This document shows, piece after piece, positions 23,895 through 35,193 of a stretch of DNA of 64,000 bases (position 1 is its first letter; each line of letters starts with the position of its first letter). A program made the position numbers and the translations under genes. Source of the DNA: Talpa occidentalis (lineage: Eukaryota; Chordata; Mammalia; Eulipotyphla; Talpidae); contig NW_023605194.1 in the NCBI RefSeq assembly GCF_014898055.3, forward strand, positions 98,649,258 to 98,713,257, given 5' to 3'. The notes beneath the pieces were generated by a model. It was not told the DNA's origin and ran no database searches. It saw only the letters and a program-made list of their open reading frames with translations.

Positions 23895-24166
23895 AGGGAC
23901 TCCCTGGTGGTATAAGGGGTTAAGCACCACACTATGAAGGGAGCTGCAGCCTCTGCAGCATGAGTTAGATCCCCAGCTGGCCAGGGAGCTACCCGCATGG
24001 CGCAGCAGACCTCTCCTGACTCGTACTCTGCTCCCCTCAGCAGTGTATTTCAGTCAATCTGCCTGTTCTGTTCCCCACTGTCTCTGGTGAATCCTCTCAC
24101 CCCTCTGCATCTCTGGCCTGTACCCCAGCTCTTGTATACATAAATAAATAAATCTTTAAAAAATCT
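23895..24166 (+). mobile_element. tRNA-derived SINE, type B, inside L1
   Basis: It starts AGGGACTCCCTGGTGG and has the type B body and the tail AATAAATAAATCTTTAAAAA. The target-site duplication TTCATACATT is exact (23885-23894 and 24167-24176). The insertion postdates the L1. Confidence 0.95.
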
Positions 24167-24335
24167 TTCATACATTATATACATTGCAAATATTTAGTTT
24201 ATAATTGTCTTGCCACTTTATGATACCTTCAAAATATAGAAGTTTCATATTTTAATGCAGTCATATGCATTTTTCACCTTAATATTTGTGTTTATTTTAT
24301 GATCTAAAATTATCTTTTGTTTTTATACAAAAACT
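24167..24335 (-). mobile_element. Old LINE-1 antisense, part 2
   Basis: It continues the interrupted L1: 'ATATACATTGCAAATATTT', 'GTCTTGCCACTTTATGATAC', and 'AGAAGTTTCATATTTTAATGCAGTCATATG' correspond to the complement of the L1 segment just upstream of part 1. Confidence 0.65.
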
Positions 24336-24424
24336 TTCAATATTTTCTTGGACCATATCTTGAATATATGGCTAGGTAAGGTGTGAGATAATATACAATG
24401 TAATTGCTTCCCAAATAAATAACC

Positions 24425-24850
24425 ACTAGTTCTATTGCTGCTGTAATAGATACCACAAGTAAGTGGATTAAAAGAACACATTTATCATTTTACACTCTGT
24501 GAGAAGTTAGACATGAATTTCACCAAACTGAAATCAAGTTGTCAACAAGACTGTGTTTTTTCCTGGTGATTTGAGAGCAGAATTCATTTCCTTGCCATTT
24601 CCAGCTTTTAGAGATCACCAGCATTTCATATTTCTTTGGCTTCTTCTGTCTTTAAAGCTATCAATGTCACATTTCTCTGACCCTTTTCTTCTTTATCATT
24701 ACACTATTTCTCACTCCTGTTAGAAAAGGTTCTCCAGTTTTTAAATACTCACATATGATTACACTGAACCCTTTGGCTAACTCTGAAAAATGTCCCCACT
24801 TCAAAGTGTGTGTTCTCAATCACACTTGAAGAGATCTTTTTCTATTTCAA
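24425..24850 (-). mobile_element. MLT1-type MaLR LTR, antisense
   Basis: The plus strand shows 'TGCTGCTGTAATAGATACCACAAG', 'TTCCTTGCCATTTCCAGCTTTTAGAG', 'TCACATATGATTACACTGAACCC' and 'CCCCACTTCAAAGTG', the order found in the reverse complement of an MLT1-class LTR. Highly diverged; no internal provirus remains next to it. Confidence 0.6.
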
Positions 24851-25059
24851 GTAAAATATATTTATAGATTGCAAGTTTAGGGAAAGGATGTTTTGTAGGT
24901 CATTACTTTGCCCTAGCATCATTATGGGATTTTTTCTGCCTTCATTTTGGTAGCTATATGACTTAACTACTTTAATTAGTTAATGTAATGCACTGCATTT
25001 ATGGTTTGTTACTGCTTTATAACAACCTTGAATTCCTGTGATAAACTCAATGTGATATT

Positions 25060-25184
25060 TATTCAACAAGTGTTCATTATCTATCATGTAATAGATCCTT
25101 TAGAAATACACGAAATACACTAGCAAACAACATAGAAGCCACTCATTATAGAGATTGCATTCCAGCATTTTTAGACAGAGAATA

Positions 25185-25233
<49 letters not shown>

Positions 25234-25690
25234 ACACATATTTATATAGTTTGTCAGGGATGGTAAGTAAAATGGAGACTATTAAAGTAGGAGAGAGATT
25301 GGGAGTTTAGGATTGCAATTAAAAAAAAAAAGGTCAGGAAGTCTTCCCAGAGAGTGAAACACTTAAGAACTGACTTGCAGAATTTGAGAGGGAAATTCCT
25401 ATGTTTATGTGGGAGGAAAGTCCTCCAGGCAGTAGCCACCATAAGGGCAGATACCCTGACATAGGAGCTTGCTGTAATTTTTGTGGAGCAGCCAGGAGTC
25501 CAGTATGACTCAGCAGGATCAGCCAAGGGGGAGACTAGTGGGAGATGAGGTTGGGCAGTGTGTGTGGAGACCAGATGGACGACATCTCTCAGGCCATTAT
25601 AAAGATTTTACTTTTGCTATAAATACTTTGAGAAACTGTGAGTGATCTTGGAGCAAGGGAAGTAGTGTAATCTGGTCTGTCTTTTAAATG
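25060..25690 (+). mobile_element. Ancient interspersed repeat, family not assigned, with (TA)n
   Basis: Ordered motifs include 'TCAGGAAGTCTTCCCAGAGAG', 'TCCTCCAGGCAGTAGCCACC', 'GGCCATTATAAAGATTTTAC' and 'GGGAAGTAGTGTAATCTGGTC'. They parallel a common ancient repeat with 'tcagggaaggcctctctgagg' and 'gggagtgacatgatctg' blocks. I recognise the pattern but cannot name the family with confidence. Confidence 0.45.
25188..25239. repeat. (TA)n(CA)n microsatellite
   Basis: About 18 TA units followed by CA-rich sequence, seen directly. Confidence 0.95.
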
Positions 25691-25699
25691 AACACTCAA

Positions 25700-27254
25700 A
25701 GTCAGTGTTGAAAACATTGTATGGGGCTGATGGAAAAGCAAATATGTAACCCCCAAATTAAAAAAAAAATGATTGTTGGGGTATAGGGCAGAGGCGGAGG
25801 GCTGTTTAGGAGGTTATTGCAAAATGTTTCAGGAAAAGAATAATTCAACAATGAAAGAAATTCACATACCCAAACTGACTCAAGGATAAATAAAAAAATC
25901 TGAGTTTACCTTCTTGAATCAGTAGATTAAACCTTCCCCTCTCTAACCAAAAAAAGACAAGCAGAAAAAAAAAAAAAACCCAGCTCAGATAAATTTACAG
26001 GAGAGTTCTAGTAAACATGTAAAGAATTTTTTTTTTATTTTACTTCTAGAAACTTATAGAAACAAGAAAATGAGGTCCACTCTCCAACCAGTTTTATGGA
26101 AGTAGTATAATCTGCCCATTAAAGTTAGATTAAAATAGACTATAAAAAAGCAAATTAAATAGGCATATCCCTTTCAAAAATATAAACCCCCAAATCATAA
26201 GAAAATAGTAATGAATACAAAAAGAGAGTACAGTACATTATAATTGACATCTAAAACTTAACAGTTCTGACCTTCAGTAGATTTTACCACCGATCGTTTG
26301 TCCTTGTAAAAGGCAATTCTTTCTTTCAAAGTGCTGAGGTTTCTTACTGCTTGTTTCTTCCAAATAGCATTGAGAAGCTAACCACTTCTTAGCGCCCCAC
26401 TATAATTACCCTCCTATAAACAATTCTTGTATTTTCATTTTAAGAAGTTCAATATGTGATTTCTTTTCATATCTTTCTGGAAATCTTTTTTTTTTATATT
26501 CTAATATCCCTCAGAGTTTGGTCAAGAAAACAGAAGTCACTTTACATATTCTAATAATAATGGCTTAATGTTAATTATACAGCTAATGGAGGACTTAGGG
26601 GGACAGATTTCAAGAAAGCAGCTAGTGAAGATTGGAGGAATTCTGTTTTATATCAGAGATCTCAGCTGGAATGACTACTGTGTTGGTAATAAAAACTCAC
26701 ATTTAGGTTGGTTTACGAGGGTTTCTGAAGTCTGTAAACCCCACCTAGGTTAATAGGCTGGTTCATGAAGCAATCTGCAAGTTGTCACATCTCCTAAACC
26801 TGCCACATCTAATCCTCAGACTTCTTGATTATAAAGACCTCCTCCATTACCTTTTCTGAACTATGCAAATAAATATTTAATTTGCAAACTTGGAAAAGTA
26901 AAAATGAAATTCAAAGTGTCAGGTGGGTTATGAGAACCATTGTTAGTTCTAATTTCCAATACTGATAAACATAGGCCCTAAGAACTCTGTGGATTAGAAC
27001 CTTAAAGTAGTATGTAGATACTAACTTGTCCTAATAACACATTTAAGGCCATAACAACTATTAATATTCTTAAATTGGACATGTGATTGGTTTCTAATGA
27101 TGTTAATAATTACCACATATGCTACCATTTTTTAATAGCTTCATGGTTTTCCAGTGTCATTTCATTCATATCACACATCTCCCTTGATCATCAGTAATTT
27201 GAGTTGGGTATGATAGCAATTCCCTTGACTGTATTTTCTTGTCTTCAGTTATTT
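25700..27254. other. No confidently recognised feature
   Basis: Contains A-rich runs at about 25759-25768 and 25965-25978, a T run at 26028-26037, and an unassigned segment at 26505-26880. A 61-codon frame at 26568-26753 has no recognised domain. Confidence 0.45.
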
Positions 27255-27580
27255 TATTTTTAATTTTATTATGGTAAGAACATGTAATGTAAAATCTACC
27301 CCCTTAATAGATTTTTAAAGTATGTGAATTGTTATCTGTACGCATAATTTTATACAGTAAGTCTCTAGAACTTAAGTTTGCTTAAGTGAAATTTGATCTG
27401 CATTAGATAGTCATGTCCCTCTTTCCCCTTCCCTCTAGTCCCTGGCAACCACCATTCCACTTTCTATGGAGTTTGACTCTTTTAGATACCTCTTATAAAT
27501 GGCATCATTCAGTATTTATCCTTCTGTGACTGGCTTATTTCAAGTTTCTCAAGGTTCATCCATGGTGTTGCATGTTGTGG
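27255..27580 (-). mobile_element. Old LINE-1 (L1M-type) 3' region, antisense, part 1
   Basis: The plus strand reads 'TTTTATTATGGTAAGAACATG', 'CCTGGCAACCACCATTCCAC', 'TATGGAGTTTGACTCTTTTAG' and 'TAAATGGCATCATTCAGTATTTATCCTTCTGTGACTGGCTTATTTC'. These are the hallmark complements of L1M 3' ends. A SINE interrupts it. Confidence 0.8.
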
Positions 27581-27853
27581 GAGCTCCTTTTTTTTTTTTA
27601 AGATTTATTTATGCATACAAGAACTGGGGTGTAGGTCAGAGTTGTGGGGGGTAAGAGGATTCACCAGAGACAGAGTGGGGAACAGAACAGGCAGAATGAC
27701 TGAAATACACTGCTGAGGGGAGCAGCGGGTGAGTCAGGAGAGGTCTGCTGTGCCATGTGGGTAGCGCCCTGGTTGGGGTTTGAACTTACGCTTCAGTGAC
27801 TGCGGATAGCCCCACAGGTTGCATCTTAACCCCTTGCGCCACCAGGGAGGCCC
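27581..27853 (-). mobile_element. tRNA-derived SINE, type B, inside L1
   Basis: The tail complement TTTAAGATTTATTTATGCATACAAG and the head complement GCGCCACCAGGGAGGCCC (27836-27853) are present. L1 sequence resumes on the right with TATCTCCTTTATTAAG. A short degenerate duplication (AGCTCCTTT and ATCTCCTTT) marks the target. Confidence 0.9.
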
Positions 27854-27900
27854 ATATCTCCTTTATTAAGACTGAATAATATTTCATAGAGGAATCCAAA
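27854..27900 (-). mobile_element. Old LINE-1 antisense, part 2
   Basis: ATATCTCCTTTATTAAGACTGAATAATATTTCATAGAGG corresponds to the complement of the 'actgaataatattccatt' region of L1, continuing the copy split by the SINE. Confidence 0.6.
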
Positions 27901-28029
27901 GTTAAATGAGGTTAAGAGACCCATTAATAGCCTGTTTCCAGGAAAAGATGGGCCTGGACTAGATTCGTGTCTTCCTTCCATGACCTGTAATTTTCAAGAT
28001 CCTTTTTGCACGCTCTTCTAAAAATGAGA

Positions 28030-28440
28030 CATCCATTCATTACTTGTTCCTTCATTTAGTATTTCTTAAGCAGTTGCTGCATATTCCAGGCACTGGTTTG
28101 ACTGAACAAAAAAGCATGTTCCTTATTTCGAGATATGAGAAATGAGAATTACAGTCTCATGGCAGAAAGATATGTTAAACAATGAAATCTCCAATTATTT
28201 TAAAATGATAAATGTGATGATATACTGTATAACAGTGCTTCCTAATTTAGTTGGAGAGGAGAGGCAGTTAAGGAAGGCTTTCCTGAGTCAGTTCCATTTA
28301 AGGCGGATTATGATCAATGACTAGTAATTTGTCAAGGGAAGAAAAGGGTAGGCATACGAAGAGCAGGTACAAAGACTTGTATGTGGGAAGATCCTGTCTG
28401 GTTTAGGAACTAAAAGTGTCCTAGTGGCTGGATTAGAGTT
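28030..28440 (+). mobile_element. Ancient interspersed repeat, family not assigned
   Basis: The ordered motifs 'CATATTCCAGGCACTGG', 'GAGAATTACAGTCTCATGG', 'GGAAGGCTTTCCTGAGTCAG' and 'GTACAAAGACTTGTATGTGGG' match the same unassigned old repeat class as at 25.1-25.7 kb. Confidence 0.4.
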
Positions 28441-28483
28441 AGGGAGGGGAAGGAGTTAGTAAATGAGGCAGTAGATATTCACC

Positions 28484-28750
28484 CAAAGGTAAGATTAACT
28501 ACAATCCCTAGGAATGAAGGTAATTAAAGCTCTGAATTAGTAAGAAGGTATCACACTCCTAATTAGCTGTGGAGCGGACCGGAACTCAGACCTCCTAACT
28601 CCTAGAGAGATGGCTTTGCCTTCTAGGCTTTCTTTAAGGAGATTTTCTCTCCTGCTTGGTCTCTTCCTCTGTTTCTTGCTTTATGGTGGCTTTTGCTTAT
28701 ATTATTCAAGACAAAATATAGAAGCTTAAAAAATTATATTTCTGTCTTAA
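28484..28750 (+). repeat. Local direct duplication, copy 1
   Basis: From CAAAGGTAAGATTAAC to TTTCTGTCTTAA this segment is nearly the same as 31255-31533, about 93% identical by eye, apart from a gap of about 12 bases near 28626. Part of it (GGAACTCAGACCTCCTAACTCC) recalls the antisense tail of a MIR. Two independent MIRs would be far more different than this, so a later local duplication is the simplest reading. Confidence 0.85.
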
Positions 28751-28899
28751 TTTTTTTTCTTACATCATTGTTAATTTTTGGACAATTAAGATAAAGAAAA
28801 AGCTTTTTAAAAGTTTTATGTAGGATTTTTCATGATTTTCAATACATATTTTAAAAAGTCACTATTTGGAGAATGCATAGGAATGGGTCAAAAATGTAT

Positions 28900-28974
28900 C
28901 ATTTTGGGTAAGTCCTATAATCTCTGAACATAGTTTCCTCATTTGCAAAATGTATATAATAACATCTACCTAAC
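28900..28974 (+). mobile_element. MIR fragment, sense
   Basis: GGGTAAGTCCTATAATCTCTGAACATAGTTTCCTCATTTGCAAAATG resembles the MIR core 'ggcaagtcacttaacctctctg...cctcatctgtaaaatg'. It ends where the MLT1 begins. Confidence 0.6.
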
Positions 28975-28979
28975 AGCTT

Positions 28980-29290
28980 ATGATGTGTATTTGTCTTCTG
29001 GAACTGTTGTAACAAAGTGTGACAAATTTGGTACCTTAAACAACAGAAATTTATTGTTTTACATTTCTGGAGGCCAGGATCAAGGGGTTGACACCATTCT
29101 CCCTATGAAAATGCTTCTTTTCCTTGTAGCAGTAGAACTTCAAGCTTCACAGATTAGATTCTCCTTCTAATGCCTCTTCTTACATTACTGTTGCAATTTT
29201 CAAATAAGGTCACATTTGATGTACTAGGGGTGAAGGGTTTCAACATATGAATTTTGGGAGGGGAAACAGTTCAGCCCAAAACATGAAAAT
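28980..29290 (-). mobile_element. MLT1-type MaLR LTR, antisense
   Basis: The plus strand shows 'CTGGAACTGTTGTAACAAAGTG', 'CTTAAACAACAGAAATTTATTG', 'TTCTGGAGGCCAGGATCAAGG', 'TCACATTTGATGTACTAGGGG' and 'TTCAACATATGAATTTTGGGAGGGGAAACAGTTCAGCCC'. This is the reverse complement of an MLT1 LTR from near its 3' end to its 5' end, shortened internally. No target-site duplication was identified. Confidence 0.85.
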
Positions 29291-30150
29291 CACATGAAAT
29301 TTTATGTGTAAAGAACTTAACAAAATAGCTTACAAATAGAAAATGATTTACTTTATCTCATTATTTTATTATTGGTGTATATGTAGACTTGTTAAAGGTA
29401 ATTCTCAGTTTTCTGTTCTCTATTCATTCCTTTAATAACTAATAGCAAGGAGTTTCTGCATATTCTAGGTACTATTTGATAAATGCTCTTTATAGACAGT
29501 TACATAATTAGATTCTATAGATCTAAGAAAGTTGATGTTTGTTTGAGTTTCCATGGCATACTACAAAGTTGTAAATATCTACTCCAATAAATCTCTGGAA
29601 AGGGAATATAGTATGATGAAATTATCAACCAGATTTCTGACTTCAAATGTGTGATGTTTGGTTGGTCAAGAGAAATATTCAATGTGAGATTCCCAGAACA
29701 TGTAGAGTGAGTGCGCACACCAAGTGGAACCATCGCTGGAAAAAGTGTGCTAAGTAGAGAGAGATTCAAAAGACCTAGAGATTCATTTATCATCTGCTCA
29801 AATGAAAATGACCCACACATTTCACAAAATTTAAGTAGTCTTAAAGGACACGTCATTGACAGACTTATTTTTTAGTTTCTTACTTTGTCTAACACTGCTT
29901 CAAAACAAAGCAATTTATTGAACCCACTAGTCTCATTATTCTGAAGGTTTACAAGGTTAAAATACCTGGAATTTTGTAAGCACCAATAGTATGGGGTGGG
30001 ATTTAATAATGTTGTACATGTTAACAGCCCCGATGAGCACAGGGACCAAAGCTTGAGGACTCATGATCTGAGTGACAGGAGGAGACTTTATAGCAGCTTC
30101 TTTAGTAATGTCAAGAAAACTTAATGCAACATTTTTTTGAAAGTTATTGG
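29291..30150. other. No recognisable feature
   Basis: AT-rich. A 113-codon minus-strand frame (29515-29856) shows no recognisable domain, no repeat relation and no neighbouring coding signals. It is the longest frame here not explained by a known repeat, but I consider it a chance frame. Confidence 0.5.
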
Positions 30151-30173
30151 ATTTTTTTTTTTTTTTTTTTTTT
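30151..30173. repeat. Poly(T) run
   Basis: A homopolymer of about 23 T, possibly the tail of an otherwise unrecognised antisense retroinsertion. Confidence 0.9.
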
Positions 30174-30182
30174 ACAACTTGG

Positions 30183-30300
30183 TCAGTGGTTCTCATTCAG
30201 CAGTAGAATCATGTGGTAATATCAAAAAACTATGCTGAGTCTTGTTCCAAATTAGTGTAGTCATTGTGACGTGTGGGCTGCCAAGTTGAGAATTACTGAT
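30183..30300. mobile_element. MER5-like hAT transposon remnant
   Basis: It starts GTCAGTGGTTCTCATTCAGCAGTAGAATCATGTGG and ends with GCTGCCAAGTTGAGAATTACTGA. The near-palindromic ends AGTGGTTCTCA and TGAGAATTACT are the terminal inverted repeats typical of MER5A/B. Confidence 0.7.
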
Positions 30301-30304
30301 AGGC

Positions 30305-31250
30305 CAGAGTTTGTGGCAGTCAGTTAGGGTTGCCATAGCTTCAGGACATGCAGGTGACACAGTAACAACTGGAAATGATTTAGTTTATCAACAAAGAGTT
30401 GGTTACTTTAGAATGACTAAATTCATGTGAATACCAAAAATTTATTTTCATGTACTTACCTCAAAGCTTACATAGAGCCTTTGTTTTTAATGAAAGCACA
30501 AAGCTTCCTAGTGCAAACTGCTGAACAGTTATCTGCCTAATATTTATTGCAACTATGTGCCCTAACTATATTATAGAACAACAAATGTTGATGGGTAGGT
30601 GATGCACAGGGATAATGTGAAGTTGGAAGGAATGTGATCAGCTTCTTTATGAAAGATTAGATTCAGGGAATTTAATACATATTTACTGTTTATTGCTTAC
30701 TTTTTGTTACAGTAAAATGGCTAAATTTTACCTTTAAGTAGTGTAAACATGGTACCTATTTTAGAGGAAGTGTTTAGTAGATTTTGCCTGCTTTTTAAAA
30801 AAAATGAATTAATCATTTGACATAAAGGATGTATAGACATACAATGACTATGTGCTTGATTTTATAATTTCATTTATAGTGGGTCATCAATACTGAAACA
30901 TTTTCAAGTCCCAGAGGTTAGTATTTACCTCTGTAATTCTGGAATGTCATTATTTTTCACTGTTAATGAAAGTCTTAGACTCAAAAAAGTAACAATTCCC
31001 CAGAATAATCAAAATGGAGCTTTTAATGTAAGCAACAAGAATGATGAAAAATAAATTCAGACATTCTTTGAATACATATTTAAAATCAAAGTGCTACATT
31101 ATATTCAGATGCCAGCAATAGAAATGGGTTGCAAAATGTTTGCATAAAATAATCAAAACATGAGGCCCCAGGTACATTTCCCTAATATTGTAATTTTTTA
31201 CACATTGCAGAAACTCATTTTAACAATTACATTCAGTGCAAAGAACTCTA
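30305..31250. other. No recognisable feature
   Basis: AT-rich non-coding DNA between the MER5-like element and the second duplication copy. Confidence 0.5.
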
Positions 31251-31254
31251 CACT

Positions 31255-31533
31255 CAAAGGTAAGATTAACTACAATCCCTAGGATAGAAGATGATTAAAG
31301 CTCTGAATTAGTAAGAAGGCATCACACTCCTAGTTAACTGCGAAGCGGACCGGAACTCAGACCTCCTAACTCTTAGGGAGATGGTGTTGCATTCTATGAA
31401 TCCAGACTACTTTCTTTAAGGAGATTTTCTCTCCTGCTTCGTCTCTTCCTCTGTTTCTTGCTTTATACTGGCTTTTGTTTGTATTATTCAATACAAAAAA
31501 TATGGAAGCTTAAAAATTATGTTTCTGTCTTAA
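31255..31533 (+). repeat. Local direct duplication, copy 2
   Basis: Same sequence as 28484-28750 in the same orientation, offset by about 2.77 kb at its start. It includes an extra GAATCCAGACTAC stretch at about 31400-31411 that copy 1 lacks. The flanks on both sides are unrelated to those of copy 1, so the duplicated unit is sharply bounded. Confidence 0.85.
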
Positions 31534-32330
31534 AAAGTTAAGCTTTTTAATTTTTCTGTATTTTCCTTCAGAACCTATCCATGTGCACAATTAATTTAAT
31601 ACCACTTTCATTCCTGCATTTTATTAAATATTTAAAAAGATTTTACATATTACATATTACATTTTTTAAATTTTTTCACATACATGTGTATTGTTATTCT
31701 ATGTTTCTCCAAAAATATGTATCTTACAACTAGTATTAGGTCACAATAAAATTTGGCCTCATAAATTATAAAACAAATATGTTAGAAAGAAAAAAGAAAA
31801 ATATAAAATGAAACTGGCTGTTTATTATAACATACAATCAACTCTTTTTCATATGGTTTGGTCTCCAGTATTTGATAGACCAAAAAGAAAATCTAACATA
31901 GAAAATCCATTGTATCCATAAGAAAAACAAGAGAAAACATCCAATTTCTTCTTTTTTTAAATATGAAGGTAACAACAATTATTTTGTTTTGTCTCCTATT
32001 TCCACTGGCATTTTAGTCTTTTCAACATTTCTGTACTATTCAATTTTAGGTAGGTCTGTTCTAAACAACGTAAGTTGGATCTTATCATCTGTGATATTCT
32101 GCATCTCTAATGGATGAGTGTGTGGCATATTTTCATGTGTGGAATTGTTAGGGTTTGAATTTATTTCTACTGTAATATTTTGTCTGTTCTGTTTTATTTT
32201 TGCTTGCTCTTTGATTTTTTTTTTTTTATTTCAATCTCTCTTGCTATTTCTTGGACCCCTGAATTTTTCCTTCATTTGTTTGGGAGCCATAATTTATGTT
32301 ATTTTAGGAGCTAGAGTTCAATTGTCTTTA
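31534..32330. other. AT-rich, no recognisable feature
   Basis: May include further degraded L1 near 32080-32330 leading into the L1M below, but this is not certain. Confidence 0.4.
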
Positions 32331-32334
32331 TTTT

Positions 32335-33085
32335 TTAAACAGCCTTTTTATCTTGAAATAATTTTAGACTCATGGAAGTTGCAAAAATTGTACCTACCAC
32401 TCAGTTTCCTCTAATGCTAAGACACTGCATAATGAGAACATATTGTCAATCCCAACTTTCCCCATTGACATTGGTAGTAGGTCTGTCTAATTAAATGGAC
32501 TGTAGATTTCCCCAGTGTTTACATGATTCATTTTTATGTGTGTGTATAGTTTTATGAAATCAATTAAATGTATATATTTGTATAATGAACTCTGCAATCA
32601 AAATATAGAGCTGCACTGTCTACAAAGAACTCATTCAAACTATCTCTTTATGGTAACACCATATTTTATAACGCCTCTGACTACTATTAATGTGATTTCA
32701 ACCTTCACATTTTTATTATTAAAAGAATGTGACATAATTGGGATCTTACAGTTCGTAGACTGAGATTGCTTTTTTTTTCACTCATTCAAATTTTGTATGA
32801 TTTATGTGAGATATTACAAAAAAGGTAGCCATAATTATTTGTGGACAGATTTTTGTGTGAATATAAATTTTTATTTCTCTAGGATAATTGCCTAGAAATA
32901 TGGTTACATTTGTAATACAAAGTTAATCTTGTATCTTTTGAAATTAAGTCCAGGTTTAATCAACATTCATATCCTTCTATCTTCCCCTAAACAAGTCAAT
33001 ATGTTGACTATACTAAATATGTTGTATTTTTGTTGTACTCCACTGCCACTCTCCTGTTGTTTGAATTTTAGTTCCAACATCTTAT
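32335..33085 (-). mobile_element. Old LINE-1 (L1M-type) 3' region, antisense
   Basis: The plus strand has 'GAAATAATTTTAGACTCATGGAAGTTGCAAAAATTGTAC', 'ATGAACTCTGCAATCAAAATATAGAG', 'ATTTTTGTGTGAATATAAATTTTTATTTCTCTAGGATAATTGCCTAG' and 'ATGGTTAC'. These are the ordered complements of a typical L1M 3' end. Confidence 0.8.
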
Positions 33086-33102
33086 TAAAAAAAATTGTTT
33101 TT

Positions 33103-33369
33103 TTTTAAAGATTTATTTATTTATTTTTACAAGAACCAGGGTACAGACCAGATGCGCGGGAGGGTGAGAGGACTCACCAGAGACATAGTGGGGAACAGAA
33201 CAGGCAGAGTGACGAAATACACTGCTGAGCGTAGCAGTGGGTGAGACAGGAGAGATCTGCTGCACCATGTGGGATCCTTGCTGGCCGGCCAGGATCGAAC
33301 CTGGGCTGCAGAGTCTGTGGACAGCTTCACGGTGTAGTGCTCAACCGCCTGCGCCACCAGGGGAGGCCC
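33103..33369 (-). mobile_element. tRNA-derived SINE, intermediate type, minus strand
   Basis: The tail complement AAAGATTTATTTATTTATTTTTACAAG and the head complement GCGCCACCAGGGGAGGCCC (33351-33369) are seen. Degenerate target-site duplications TAAAAAAAATTG and TAAAAAATAATTG flank it. This head contains the best CTCF-core-like match in the window. Confidence 0.9.
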
Positions 33370-33390
33370 TAAAAAATAATTGGGTTTTTT

Positions 33391-34911
33391 TTTTTTTTTG
33401 GTAATTGATACCGTGTTACAATAGATTTTGTTAATTCAGTTACTTTATCTCTCCTCTATTTTCTTGAGATTTTTTTCTTCTTCATGGAATAGAGTTTTAT
33501 TTATAAATGCTCTTATGTGTACTCTGTTTTCCAAGGCCCGAAATGGCTGAAAATGCGTTTATTGAGATAAGAACTTATCTTTTGAATGAAAGTTGAGTAA
33601 AAGATTTCTAGATTTAAATTCTTTTCCCATCTGGATCAGCCCTCTTTTGGAGCTTTGGCTAAGATTACTATATTGTGAGGAACATTTCAGTGCTTCCTGG
33701 TTTGAAATTTATTGCTGGGTTCATGATTCTTTCCTTCCCCTTAGATTACATCTAGTGGTTTTCTTTTTCTTTTTTGAGAATGTAGATGGTTATTAATTAA
33801 AAATATATCTATACTGTCTTTTGGAGGGGGAGAATCCAGCATGTGCTTATTTGTCTTGCAAGCGGAAGATTCAGATATGTTCATAGTAAAACTGGTTTAA
33901 ATCATACTAGTTATATAGTAAACTCCCAATTGTACTGCTTAAATTATAGAGCTAATAATTTCTTTTAGGACCTTTTTAAATCCATATATAGAAAGAATGA
34001 AAAAAATTCAAATTCATTTGAGGTTTAATAGTCATATTATTTCTAGAATAATTTGCATTTTCTTTCCCATAGCCATTTATTTTTGTGATGGTTTATCTAA
34101 GATGAGAATTAATGATTTTTTTTTAAGCAATCAAAATTATTATTAAAACCACTGGTGCTTTGCGTCTTATTTTGTATAAAATTAATAATTTTTATTTTGC
34201 ATTTCTCCCTCAGCCTTTCTAAAACTGAGCTTCCAATTTATTATTTCATCAGTTTTGAAATGTATCCATTTCATTTCTAGGTTGATTTCCATCCTGTTAA
34301 GTTTTTGTTTATTGCCACACATCTGTGGTGTGGTGTGTTGTCTGTGTGGAGAATTCTACTGGAAGTGTTTGTGAGGCAATAGAGGATTGTTTTCATTTAA
34401 GCTATGTCCTGAAATTTTCAAAATCATTGTTAATTCTAAAAAAAGAAGCAATTAAAAGTTTTGTTTTATCAATACTACAGAAAGTAATTTGCCTTAATCA
34501 TCATCCCGATACTTAAGACTACGAAATCTGTTTACACACTCTGTAAAACAAAAATTTAAAGATCAAAGTGAACTTTGTTTCTGTGTACATTTCTCTTTAG
34601 CCTGGGCCTAAAAATTTGTCATCTGTGGGATTGTGCAGGATTTGACTAGGTGAAGAGCCAAGAAAGAAAGGCTGCTAATGCAAACATTATATTTCATTAC
34701 ACTAAGCATCTCCAAATGTTCTCAGCCTCATGGCTTACACCATGTCTTTTTCCTATTAATCATCTCATTAAATGAAAATAAAACATTATAACTTTGGATT
34801 AGATAAATACGATTATCTGGTCTATGCTTTAAAAGGTCTTATGCCTTAGAACTTTGGAAAGAATGCCATTCTATACAATGTCAAGCAAAGAATAAATTCA
34901 GATAGGTTTTT
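33391..34911. other. No confidently recognised feature
   Basis: AT-rich non-coding DNA. Small frames at 33593-33796 and 34325-34516 have no recognised domain. Confidence 0.45.
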
Positions 34912-34928
34912 CTAGGGAAATACATTTT

Positions 34929-35193
34929 TTAAAAAAAGATTTATTTATTTATGCATACAAGAACTGGGATATAGGCCAGAGGTGTGGGAAAGTGAGTATT
35001 CACCAGAGACAGAGTGGGGAGCAGAACAGGTGGATTGACTGAAATATACTGCTGAAGGGAGCAGTGGGCAAGACAAGAGGTCTGCTGAGCCATGTGGGGT
35101 CACCTCCCTGGCCGGGGATCAAACTTGTGCTGCAGTGGCTGCACATAGCTTCATAGTGCTGCATCTTAACTGCTTGCTCCACCAGGAAGGCCC
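34929..35193 (-). mobile_element. tRNA-derived SINE, type B, minus strand
   Basis: The tail complement AAAAGATTTATTTATTTATGCATACAAG and the head complement CCACCAGGAAGGCCC are present. Target-site duplications are CTAGGGAAATACATTTT (34912-34928) and CTAGGACAATGCATTTT (35194-35210), with three mismatches. Confidence 0.9.

Noticed and set aside
30151..30173. Poly(T) run as the tail of a processed pseudogene
   Set aside because: The adjacent sequence is a MER5-like element on one side and unrecognised DNA on the other, with no transcript-like sequence or target-site duplication.
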